Shown here: positions 1 through 5,678 of the stretch, piece after piece | Layout of the letters: each line of letters begins with the position of its first letter | How positions within the stretch are numbered: the stretch's first letter is position 1 | Translations under genes and position numbers: made by a program | The notes under the pieces: model-generated | Databases searched by the model: none | Told to the model about the DNA's origin: nothing | The model's input: only the letters and a program-made list of their open reading frames with translations | DNA from: Methyloceanibacter sp. | GTDB taxonomy: Bacteria; Pseudomonadota; Alphaproteobacteria; Rhizobiales; Methyloligellaceae | Direction of reading: 5' to 3' | Assembly: GCA_016649675.1 (NCBI GenBank) | Contig: JAENXG010000129.1 | Span: 1-6,899, forward strand | Length of the DNA stretch: 6,899 nt

Positions 1-140
1 GCGTGCCGGTGGAAGGCATCAGCATCGTGGGCCGCTCGACGCAAGGGGTGATCGTGTTCGACACCGCAGAAGGCGAGCGCGTGGTCTCAGTCGAGCACAT
101 TCCCGAAGAGAACGGGAGCGAAGAGGCCGTGGCGGAGTAG
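1..140 (+). CDS. gyrA: DNA gyrase subunit A, C-terminal end (partial)
   Basis: This is the last 45 codons of an open frame that enters from the left edge (first full codon at 3) and stops at TAG 138-140. The peptide reads VPVEGISIVGRSTQGVIVFD, then TAEGERVVSVEHI and an acidic tail rich in Glu. The GRSTQGVIVFDT and VVSVEHI wording matches the last blade of the GyrA C-terminal beta-pinwheel, which wraps DNA around the gyrase A2B2 complex, as I know it from alphaproteobacteria. The catalytic part lies outside the window. Position just upstream of coaD fits gene order known from rhizobial relatives, although here a regulator and a porin relic intervene. The identification rests on a short stretch but is supported by both wording and context. 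Confidence 0.88.
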   Translation, partial: VPVEGISIVGRSTQGVIVFDTAEGERVVSVEHIPEENGSEEAVAE

Positions 141-150
141 GCGCCTTTTT
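131..150 (+). terminator. possible weak intrinsic terminator at gyrA end
   Basis: A GC-only 4-bp stem (GGCG 131-134 with CGCC 142-145, loop of 7) overlaps the gyrA stop codon and is followed at once by five T (146-150). The stem is short, so termination may be inefficient. It lies in the 20-base gap between the convergent gyrA and regulator genes, where a terminator would be useful. Confidence 0.3.
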
Positions 151-160
151 CGCCCCTCAG

Positions 161-940
161 TCACAGCGTCTTGCAAGCCGCCGGGTCTCCTTGGCCGTCA
201 CCGTGGATCTCGATCAGGGATCGAGCGGCCGGCGAGAGCGCCGCAAGCGCACGAAGATCGGAGACCACGGCGCGGCTCCGCTCGGAAGGGCTGATCAGGC
301 CCGACGTCCTCAACCGCGACATGATGCGCGACAGCGTATCGGGGTTCAGGCCGAGATAATCGGCAATGTCCGTGCGGTTGAAGGGCATATCGAACACGAT
401 GCCGCCGCCGGAGGTGCTCACTCCGGTGCGCAAGGCAAGCTCGATCAGGAAGGTCGCGACCCGCTGCTCGCAATCGAACCGGCCGAGTGCCGCGGCGTGG
501 ATTGCCTGGCGCGCCATCTGATTGGCCAACGCATCATCGAAATAGAGCGCAATGGCCGGATCTCCCGCCGCAAGCTCTGCACACGCCGTCCAGCGCATGC
601 GCCAGACCTCGCCCGTGCCTGCCGAGACAAGCGCTCCCTCGGCATAAGGCGGCGCAAAGCTCGATCTGAGCACGTCGCCTTGAAAAAGCATCGCCACGAC
701 CTGCCGCGTCGTCCCCGGCATGGTCACCTGCAGCGTGAGGACGCCCGCGCGGACGATGAATGCCGTCTCGCCCCCCTCGAACATGAGGGCGACAGCCTGT
801 CCGCGGCGGGTGCGTAAGGGGGTGGCATGGGCCGCGAGCACAGTGGAGGCCTGGCAGAGCGCCCGTCCCTTGGACGCGCTGCAAAGCGCGCTGCCCCCTA
901 ATTGGGCCTCGCTCCGTGTTGTCTTCACGTCCGATGTCAT
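161..940 (-). CDS. Crp/Fnr family transcriptional regulator (FNR/FixK-like)
   Basis: A cyclic-nucleotide-binding-like beta-barrel sensor domain (about residues 45-140 of the longest reading) is followed by a dimerisation helix and a C-terminal winged helix-turn-helix. The HTH reads NRTDIADYLGLNPDTLSRIM and then SRLRTSGLI, the classic Crp/Fnr DNA-binding signature. Family members act as dimers on two-fold sites and usually sense oxygen, NO or redox state. Cysteines lie at 33, 42, 133, 170 and 269 of the 272-residue reading. The CxxC-x5-C cluster motif of E. coli FNR is not present, and the position of its fourth ligand (Cys122) appears to be Trp here, so a canonical [4Fe-4S] sensor is doubtful. 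The recognition helix has D-x-x-S-R where FNR has E-x-x-S-R. Start choice: ATG at 940 has a purine-rich AAGGGGGGAAAA upstream, though slightly far away. ATG 976 and TTG 979 are in-frame alternatives that add 12-13 residues. A perfect FNR-type box upstream suggests autoregulation or control by a related regulator. Cognate signal and targets are unknown. Confidence 0.85.
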   Translation of the reverse strand: MTSDVKTTRSEAQLGGSALCSASKGRALCQASTVLAAHATPLRTRRGQAVALMFEGGETAFIVRAGVLTLQVTMPGTTRQVVAMLFQGDVLRSSFAPPYAEGALVSAGTGEVWRMRWTACAELAAGDPAIALYFDDALANQMARQAIHAAALGRFDCEQRVATFLIELALRTGVSTSGGGIVFDMPFNRTDIADYLGLNPDTLSRIMSRLRTSGLISPSERSRAVVSDLRALAALSPAARSLIEIHGDGQGDPAACKTL

Positions 941-982
941 GGCCAAGGTTTTCCCCCCTTGAGGCAATGGAGCCATCAACAG

Positions 983-988
983 AGGATA
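983..988 (-). promoter_or_regulatory. possible -10 element of the Crp/Fnr gene
   Basis: Read on the minus strand this is TATCCT, four of six matches to TATAAT, lying between the FNR-type box and the ATG at 940. The box centre (1024.5) would be near -48 from the implied start, slightly further than the -41.5 typical of FNR class II activation. The implied transcript start near 976 would make ATG 976 leaderless, which favours ATG 940. This is a weak call from a single hexamer. Confidence 0.22.
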
Positions 989-1017
989 AGAAGTCGGGCG
1001 CGGAACGAGATCGCGCC

Positions 1018-1031
1018 TTGATATCGATCAA
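1018..1031. promoter_or_regulatory. FNR/FixK/Anr-type binding site
   Basis: The 14 bases TTGATATCGATCAA match the consensus TTGAT-N4-ATCAA at all ten specified positions. The site lies between the start of the minus-strand Crp/Fnr regulator and the truncated plus-strand ompW. The closest intact gene is the regulator, about 77 bases from the box edge to ATG 940, so autoregulation or control by a FixK/FNR paralogue is the simplest reading. E. coli ompW is known to be FNR-controlled, so the box might instead be a leftover of an ompW promoter. No convincing -10 is seen on the plus strand at the expected distance (about 1054-1059). Confidence 0.65.
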
Positions 1032-1081
1032 ATCAGGCGTGTGGACGAAGCGTGGCCTGACCGCCCCGCAAGGCTTGCAAA

Positions 1082-1567
1082 TTCTCGGCCGAGCTGTTCT
1101 GCTGCTTCGCCAAGCACGAGATCGACGGGAAGGGGTCCATCGCCAATCTCGGCGAGATCGCCGACACGTGGATCTTCCCGCCCGACCTGACCTTGCAGTA
1201 CCACTTCACGGGCATGGGCAATTGGCAGCCTTATGTCGGCGCGGGCGTGCAATATATCAATTTCTTCAACACCGGCACCGGCCAGAACCGGCTCGGTGCA
1301 ACGAGCGTCGAGATCGACGATGCGTGGGGCCTTACGCTGCAGGCGGGCGTCGACATCTCGCTCGGCAACGGCTGGTCGCTCAACGCCGACGTCAAGAAGA
1401 CCTGGCTCGATACCACGGTCACCTGGCACAACAGTGCCGCGCTTGGCGGCCTCAACGTGGTCGGCGATGCCGATCTCGATCCCTGGATCTTCTCCGCCGG
1501 CGTCGGCTACCGCTTCAATCTCGGCAACATTTTTGGGCATAGCGCGCAAGCCGCCCAAATAAAGTAA
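1082..1567 (+). pseudogene. ompW: 5'-truncated OmpW family outer-membrane protein gene
   Basis: The frame from 1082 to TAA 1565-1567 encodes about 161 residues of an OmpW-type eight-stranded beta-barrel. It begins FSAELFCCFAKHEIDGKGSI and continues IADTWIFPPDLTLQYHF, YVGAGVQYINFF, GLTLQAGVDISLGNGWSLNADVKK, DPWIFSAGVGYRF, with a 16-residue tail after GYRF. OmpW proteins are outer-membrane channels for small hydrophobic molecules and usually run a little over 200 residues with a signal peptide. Here the signal peptide and first strands are absent. The frame is closed upstream by TGA at 1058-1060, and neither of the other plus frames carries the missing part. No ATG is found in frame until 1214, well inside the barrel. 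TTG at 1193 is not a credible start because family homology continues upstream of it without a break. The remaining frame shows no internal stop or shift, suggesting a fairly recent 5' deletion. A strong terminator still follows. Confidence 0.8.
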
Positions 1568-1592
1568 ATCGATAAAATTCATTGGGGTGCGG

Positions 1593-1623
1593 AAGGGCTC
1601 GGCACTGCCGGGCCCTTTTCTTT
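1593..1623 (+). terminator. rho-independent terminator downstream of ompW relic
   Basis: An 11-bp stem (AAGGGCTCGGC 1593-1603 pairing with 1607-1617, one T-G wobble) closes a three-base ACT loop and runs into a T-rich tract (TTTTCTTT, 1616-1623). It lies 26 bases after the ompW stop codon and is oriented for plus-strand transcription. It would isolate the coaD cluster from transcription entering from upstream. No T tract is seen on the minus-strand side. Confidence 0.85.
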
Positions 1624-1764
1624 GTGCGACTGGGCGGCTGGCCGCGCGCCCTAAATATGCGGCCTTGCCGATCCTGGACCTGCGCGGCTAGAAGGTGGCG
1701 CACCGCGACTGGCGCTCCGGCCCCTTTAGGTAGGCTGGCGGCCATCGCGTCTGGAGGACGAAGC

Positions 1765-2259
1765 ATGCGCACTGGCCTCTATCCGGGAAGCTTCGATCCC
1801 GTCACCTTCGGCCACGTCGATATCGTGCGCCGGGCGGGCCATCTCGTCGACAGGCTGGTGATCGCCATCGGCACCCATCACGACAAGCATCCGCTGTTCA
1901 CCGCCGAGGAGCGCGTCAAGCTTGCCTCCGCGGTGCTGGAGCCTGTGGCCAAGGAGATCGGGCTCAAACTCCAGGTGACCACCTACGACAATTTGACGGT
2001 CGTTGCCGCGCAGGCGGCGCACGCCTCGATCGTCATCCGGGGCTTACGCGACGCCGGCGATTTCGACTACGAGATGCAGATGGCCGGCATGAACGCGGCC
2101 CTTGCGCCGGAGATCGAGACGGTGTTTCTGGCCTCCTCGCCGGAGTCACGGCATATCGCTGCCACGCTTGTCCGCCAGATTGCCGCAATGGGCGGCGACG
2201 TTTCGGCCTTCGTGCCCTCCGTCGTGACGGCGGCGCTCAAAAAGAAGTTTCCCGGCTAG
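1765..2259 (+). CDS. coaD: Pantetheine-phosphate adenylyltransferase
   Basis: The 164-residue product is full length for bacterial CoaD, the cytoplasmic enzyme that transfers AMP from ATP to 4'-phosphopantetheine to give dephospho-CoA, the fourth step of coenzyme A synthesis. It opens with MRTGLYPGSFDPVTFGHVDI, containing the nucleotidyltransferase T-x-G-H motif (Thr14, His17). It also has K41 after HHD, IRGLR (91-95) and YDNL (74-77). The usual ISSTxVRE signature appears as HIAATLVRQ (130-138). The start is ATG 1765, with GGAGG at 1753-1757. The frame is open back to 1582, but that extension has no family similarity and would begin inside the terminator region. A possible promoter is TTGCCG at 1665-1670, 17 bases before CTAGAA at 1688-1693, but it is weak. 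This is the first gene of the plus-strand cluster. Confidence 0.95.
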   Translation: MRTGLYPGSFDPVTFGHVDIVRRAGHLVDRLVIAIGTHHDKHPLFTAEERVKLASAVLEPVAKEIGLKLQVTTYDNLTVVAAQAAHASIVIRGLRDAGDFDYEMQMAGMNAALAPEIETVFLASSPESRHIAATLVRQIAAMGGDVSAFVPSVVTAALKKKFPG

Positions 2260-2272
2260 TCCGGCCGGGAAA
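2248..2272. repeat. 9-bp inverted repeat around the coaD stop codon
   Basis: TTTCCCGGC (2248-2256) and GCCGGGAAA (2264-2272) are perfect reverse complements separated by seven bases that contain the coaD TAG stop (2257-2259). The following sequence has no T tract on the plus strand, so it does not look like an intrinsic terminator. It could stabilise the coaD 3' end or affect coupling to the next gene, whose Shine-Dalgarno sequence starts 12 bases later. Confidence 0.6.
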
Positions 2273-2294
2273 ACCGTCTTCCCAAGGAGGTCTC

Positions 2295-2942
2295 ATGAGA
2301 ATTCCGGCAATCGTGTTGTTCGCAGCGGCGCTTGCGCTCGGTGTCCTCGGCTCGCCAGGTGCAGGCCGCGCCGGCGACCTCACCAATCCCGCGAGCCTCA
2401 ACGAGAAGGCGCCCGCCGTGTACAAGGTCAAGTTCGACACGAGCAAGGGCGTCTTTGTGGTCGAGGTGCATCGCGATTGGGCGCCGAACGGTGCCGACCG
2501 CTTCTACAATCTCGTCAAGAACGGCTTCTACGACGACGCGCGCTTCTTCCGGGTGATCAGCGGCTTCATGGTGCAGTTCGGCATCAGCGGCGACTCGAAG
2601 GTTGCGGCTGTGTGGCGCGACGCCAACATCAAGGACGATCCGGTCAAGGAGAGCAACAAGCGCGGCAACATCACGTTCGCGACCGCGGGGCCCAACACGC
2701 GCACGACGCAGGTGTTCATCAATTTCGGCGACAACGCTGGCCTCGACGATCAGGGCTTTGCGTCGTTCGGCAAGGTCGTCTCCGGCATGGAGGTGGTGGA
2801 TGCGCTATACGCGGAATATGGCGAGGGCGCACCCCGCGGCCAGGGGCCCGACCAGGGGCTCGTCCAGCAGCGCGGCAACGCTTATCTCGAAAAGAGCTTC
2901 CCCAAGCTCGACTTCATCCGCAAGGCGACGATCGAGCCCTAG
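2295..2942 (+). CDS. Periplasmic cyclophilin-type peptidylprolyl isomerase
   Basis: This 215-residue cyclophilin catalyses cis-trans isomerisation of Xaa-Pro bonds. The N-terminus (MRIPAIVLFAAALALGVLGS) is a basic-then-hydrophobic signal peptide with a likely cut after Ala26, so the mature enzyme should act in the periplasm. The cyclophilin fold spans about residues 43-175. It includes RFYNLVKNGFYDDARFFRVI with the presumed catalytic Arg86 (Arg55 of human cyclophilin A), GFMVQFG (90-96), TQVFINFGDN (138-147) and GFASFGKVV (154-162). Human Trp121 is replaced by Leu150, as is usual in bacteria. A tail of about 40 residues follows the core. ATG 2295 is supported by AAGGAGG at 2284-2290. The 35-base gap from coaD suggests cotranscription. 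The substrates are not evident from sequence. Confidence 0.93.
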   Translation: MRIPAIVLFAAALALGVLGSPGAGRAGDLTNPASLNEKAPAVYKVKFDTSKGVFVVEVHRDWAPNGADRFYNLVKNGFYDDARFFRVISGFMVQFGISGDSKVAAVWRDANIKDDPVKESNKRGNITFATAGPNTRTTQVFINFGDNAGLDDQGFASFGKVVSGMEVVDALYAEYGEGAPRGQGPDQGLVQQRGNAYLEKSFPKLDFIRKATIEP

Positions 2943-2970
2943 CGCGCCCAGATAACAAAGGAGATTTCCC

Positions 2971-3435
2971 ATGGCCAAACCAGAGGACACCCTGGTCATC
3001 GAGACGACCAAAGGCCGCGTGACCGTGGAGATGCGCCCCGACCTTGCGCCGAAGCACGTCGCCCGCATCAAGGAGCTCGCGCGCAAAGGTTTCTATGACG
3101 GCGTGGTTTTCCACCGCGTCATCGAGGGGTTCATGGCCCAGACCGGCGACCCGACCGGGACCGGCCGGGGCGGCTCTGGCCAGAAGCTCAGCGCCGAGTT
3201 CAACACCGAGCCCCATAGCCGCGGCGCCGTGTCCATGGCCCGCGCGCAGTCGCCCGACTCGGCCGACAGCCAGTTCTTCTTCGTCTTCGACGATGCGAGC
3301 TTCCTTGATCGCCAATACACAGTGTGGGGGCGCGTGATCGATGGCATGGAGAATGTCGACAAGCTCACGCGCGGCGAGCCGCCGGCCAAGCCCGACAAGA
3401 TGCTGACGGTGCGGGTCGCCGCCGACGCCGCTTAG
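2971..3435 (+). CDS. Cytoplasmic cyclophilin-type peptidylprolyl isomerase
   Basis: The 154-residue product is a compact bacterial cyclophilin (PpiB-like) without a signal peptide, so it is expected in the cytoplasm. It carries GFYDGVVFHRVI with the presumed catalytic Arg49, then EGFMAQTGDPTGTGRGG (52-68), EFNTEPHSRGAVSMAR (76-91), SADSQFFFVF (98-107) and the FLDRQYTVWGRVIDGM strand (111-126). These are standard cyclophilin A-fold motifs covering the Arg55, Phe60 and Gln63 equivalents. Start ATG 2971 has AAAGGAG at 2957-2963. It follows the secreted paralogue after 28 bases and precedes queA by 10, which indicates one operon. The two cyclophilins are clearly diverged, so this is an old pair rather than a fresh duplication. 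Confidence 0.95.
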   Translation: MAKPEDTLVIETTKGRVTVEMRPDLAPKHVARIKELARKGFYDGVVFHRVIEGFMAQTGDPTGTGRGGSGQKLSAEFNTEPHSRGAVSMARAQSPDSADSQFFFVFDDASFLDRQYTVWGRVIDGMENVDKLTRGEPPAKPDKMLTVRVAADAA

Positions 3436-3445
3436 CCGCGCGGTC

Positions 3446-4531
3446 GTGCGCGTCGACGACTTCGACTTTCATCTGCCGGAGGACTTGATTGCGCTTCGCC
3501 CGGCGGTGCCCCGCGATGCCGCGCGGCTTCTGGTGGTCGAGCCCGGCGCGCCTCATCCGTTGACAGACCGGCTGATCTCAACGCTGCCGGAGCTGCTCGC
3601 CCCCGGCGATGCGCTTGTCTTCAACGACACCAAGGTGATTCCGGCGGAGCTCAAGGGTGTGCGCGAACGCGAGCAGAGCTCGGCGCAGGTCTCGCTGACC
3701 CTGATCGAGCGGCTCGGCGACCATCGCTGGCACGCGCTAGCGCGGCCCGCGAAACGACTTAGGGAAGGGGACCGCATCCTGTTCGGCGAGGGAAGCAATG
3801 TCTGCCTGCTCGGAACCCTTGCCGCGACGGTCGAGGAACGGGGAGAGGAGGGCGAGGTGACGCTTGCCTTCGATCTCGCCGGCCCCGCTCTTGACGAGGC
3901 GATTGCCGCTCAGGGCGCCATGCCGCTGCCGCCCTACATTGCCTCACGCAGGCCTGCCGATGAGCGCGACAGATGCGATTATCAGACGGTCTTCGCGCGC
4001 GAGGACGGCGCCGTCGCCGCGCCGACCGCGGGACTGCATTTCACCGAGGCCCTGATGCACGAGCTTGAGGCGCGGGGCGTATCGCGTCACTTCGTGACGC
4101 TCCATGTCGGCCCCGGCACCTTCCTCCCCGTGCGGTCGGCAGACACCGAAGGCCACCACATGCATCCGGAGCGGGGTTTCGTCAGCGCGGCGACCGCCCA
4201 AGCCCTCAACGCGGTGAAGGCGCGAGGAGGGGCCATCGTCGCGGTCGGAACGACCTCGCTCCGTCTGCTCGAAAGCGCGACCGACGAAACGGGAAGGCTC
4301 ATGCCCTTCTCCAATCAGACGAGTCTGTTCATCACGCCCGGCTATCGCTTCCGCTTCGTCGATCGCCTCTTGACCAATTTCCATCTGCCGCGCTCTACCC
4401 TGTTCATGCTTGTCGCTTCCTTCTCGGGGCTCGATCTCATGCAGCGCGCCTATGCGCACGCTATCGCGGAGCGCTACCGCTTCTATTCCTATGGCGACGC
4501 CTGTCTGCTCAGCCCGGCGCGGCACCCATGA
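3446..4531 (+). CDS. queA: tRNA preQ1(34) S-adenosylmethionine ribosyltransferase-isomerase
   Basis: QueA transfers and isomerises the ribosyl group of S-adenosylmethionine onto preQ1-modified tRNA, giving epoxyqueuosine at the wobble position. It acts in the cytoplasm after Tgt. The 361-residue product is full length. It shows FDFHLPEDLIALRP (6-19), DAARLLVV (24-31), NDTKVIPAEL (60-69), MPLPPYI (159-165), DYQTVFA and GAVAAPTAGLHFT (178-200), FVTLHVGPGTF (216-226), VGTTSLRLLE (267-276), TNFHLPRSTL (310-319) and RFYSYGDACLL (345-355), all hallmark motifs in the right order. The start is GTG at 3446, ten bases after the cyclophilin stop. Ribosome binding is weak, suggesting translational coupling. 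The stop overlaps the tgt start as ATGA. Confidence 0.96.
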   Translation: MRVDDFDFHLPEDLIALRPAVPRDAARLLVVEPGAPHPLTDRLISTLPELLAPGDALVFNDTKVIPAELKGVREREQSSAQVSLTLIERLGDHRWHALARPAKRLREGDRILFGEGSNVCLLGTLAATVEERGEEGEVTLAFDLAGPALDEAIAAQGAMPLPPYIASRRPADERDRCDYQTVFAREDGAVAAPTAGLHFTEALMHELEARGVSRHFVTLHVGPGTFLPVRSADTEGHHMHPERGFVSAATAQALNAVKARGGAIVAVGTTSLRLLESATDETGRLMPFSNQTSLFITPGYRFRFVDRLLTNFHLPRSTLFMLVASFSGLDLMQRAYAHAIAERYRFYSYGDACLLSPARHP

Positions 4532-5673
4532 CAACCGAGCGCTTCGCCTTTGCGGTCAAGGCGCGGGACGGCACGGCGCGCACCGGCACGATTCAGACGC
4601 CGCGCGGGATCGTGCGCACGCCAGCCTTCATGCCGGTCGGCACCGGGGCGACCGTCAAGGCGATGTTCCCCGAGGACGTGGCGGCGAGCGGCGCCGATAT
4701 CATCCTCGCCAACACCTATCATCTGATGCTGCGGCCCGGTGCCGAGCGCATCGCCAAGCTTGGCGGCTTGCACAAATTCATGCATTGGGACGGCCCGATC
4801 CTGACCGATTCCGGCGGCTACCAAGTCATGTCGCTGGCCAAGCTCCGCCGCATCGAGGAGCAAGGCGTCACCTTCCAGTCCCATATCGACGGCGCCACCA
4901 TAGAGCTCACGCCGGAGCGTGCCGTCGAGGTGCAATGCCTGCTCGGCGCCGACATCCAGATGGTGCTCGATGAGTGCACGCCCTTTCCTGCCACGCGCGA
5001 GGAGGCCAAGGCCTCGCTCGAGCTGTCGCTCCGCTGGGCCGAGCGGTGCAGCCGCGCCTTCGCCGGGCGTGCCCTGCCAGGCCAAGCGCTCTTTGGCATC
5101 GTGCAGGGAAGCGTCTATCCCGATTTGCGGGAGAGAAGCGCCCGCGCGCTGATCGATATCGGCTTCGACGGCTATGCCGTCGGCGGCCTCGCTGTGGGCG
5201 AAGGGCAAAGTGCGATGCTCGACATGGTTGAGGCGAGCACCGCCGTGCTGCCCGAGAATCGCCCCCGCTATTTAATGGGTGTCGGCACGCCGGAGGACCT
5301 GCTTGCCGGAATCGCGCGCGGCATCGACATGTTCGATTGCGTGCTGCCGACCCGGTCAGGGCGCCATTGCCAAGCCTTCACCTGGGGTGGGCGGCTCAAC
5401 TTGCGCAATGCGCGCTATGCCGAGGACCAGACCCCACTCGATAGCGAGAGCGCGTGTCCCGCCGCGCAATACGAGCGCGCTTATCTGCATCACCTGGTGA
5501 AGTCGGGCGAGATGCTGGGCGCCATGCTGCTCACCTATGCCAATGTCCAGTTCTATCAGGAGCTGATGGCGCGTGCCCGAAATGCCATCGAGGAGGGACA
5601 CTTCGCCAGTTTCGCCGATGATTTTCGCCGCCGCTACCGCGACACGGGCGACGAGGACGATCCCGAAGCCTAA
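4528..5673 (+). CDS. tgt: tRNA-guanine(34) transglycosylase (queuine/preQ1 insertion)
   Basis: Bacterial Tgt exchanges guanine-34 in GUN-anticodon tRNAs for preQ1. The 381-residue product is full length. Using Zymomonas Tgt as the guide, the general acid/base Asp is D94 in TDSGGYQ, the substrate-binding Asp is D148 in VLDEC, Gln is Q193 in GIVQG, GGLAVGEG is at 219-226, and the nucleophile is D270 in MFDCVLPTR. The catalytic apparatus therefore looks intact. The C-terminal zinc site, normally CxCxxC plus a distant His, is degraded. It reads SACPAA (308-313), and the His position appears to be Ala338, leaving only C310. The RNG motif after SG is RHC (279-281), with Cys for the usual Gly. The ATG overlaps the queA stop, and both enzymes serve queuosine synthesis. 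The gene converges on the next one with a five-base gap. Confidence 0.95.
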   Translation: MTTERFAFAVKARDGTARTGTIQTPRGIVRTPAFMPVGTGATVKAMFPEDVAASGADIILANTYHLMLRPGAERIAKLGGLHKFMHWDGPILTDSGGYQVMSLAKLRRIEEQGVTFQSHIDGATIELTPERAVEVQCLLGADIQMVLDECTPFPATREEAKASLELSLRWAERCSRAFAGRALPGQALFGIVQGSVYPDLRERSARALIDIGFDGYAVGGLAVGEGQSAMLDMVEASTAVLPENRPRYLMGVGTPEDLLAGIARGIDMFDCVLPTRSGRHCQAFTWGGRLNLRNARYAEDQTPLDSESACPAAQYERAYLHHLVKSGEMLGAMLLTYANVQFYQELMARARNAIEEGHFASFADDFRRRYRDTGDEDDPEA

Positions 5674-5678
5674 GGAAT

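Noticed and set aside
191..817. 208-codon plus-strand frame opposite the Crp/Fnr regulator
   Set aside because: Arg- and His-rich composition without motifs; the minus strand carries a convincing HTH and sensor domain.
1193..1567. A short intact OmpW-like protein starting at TTG 1193
   Set aside because: Family similarity continues upstream to about 1082 in the same frame, so the TTG is an internal codon, and no signal peptide would be present for an outer-membrane protein.
1028..1582. 184-codon minus-strand frame opposite the ompW relic
   Set aside because: It is antisense to a clear OmpW coding frame, and its composition looks like a mirror of GC-rich codon bias with no recognisable motif.
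1582..1764. Upstream extension of the coaD reading frame from ATG 1582
   Set aside because: The extra 61 residues have no CoaD similarity, would begin inside the terminator region, and ATG 1765 has a proper GGAGG and gives the standard N-terminus MRTGLYPGSFDP.
2248..2272. Intrinsic terminator after coaD
   Set aside because: The stem is strong but is followed by A-rich rather than T-rich sequence, and the next gene follows closely with its own ribosome binding site.
4489..5208. 239-codon minus-strand frame opposite tgt
   Set aside because: It lies fully over the queA-tgt junction and tgt, whose conserved motifs leave no doubt about the coding strand.
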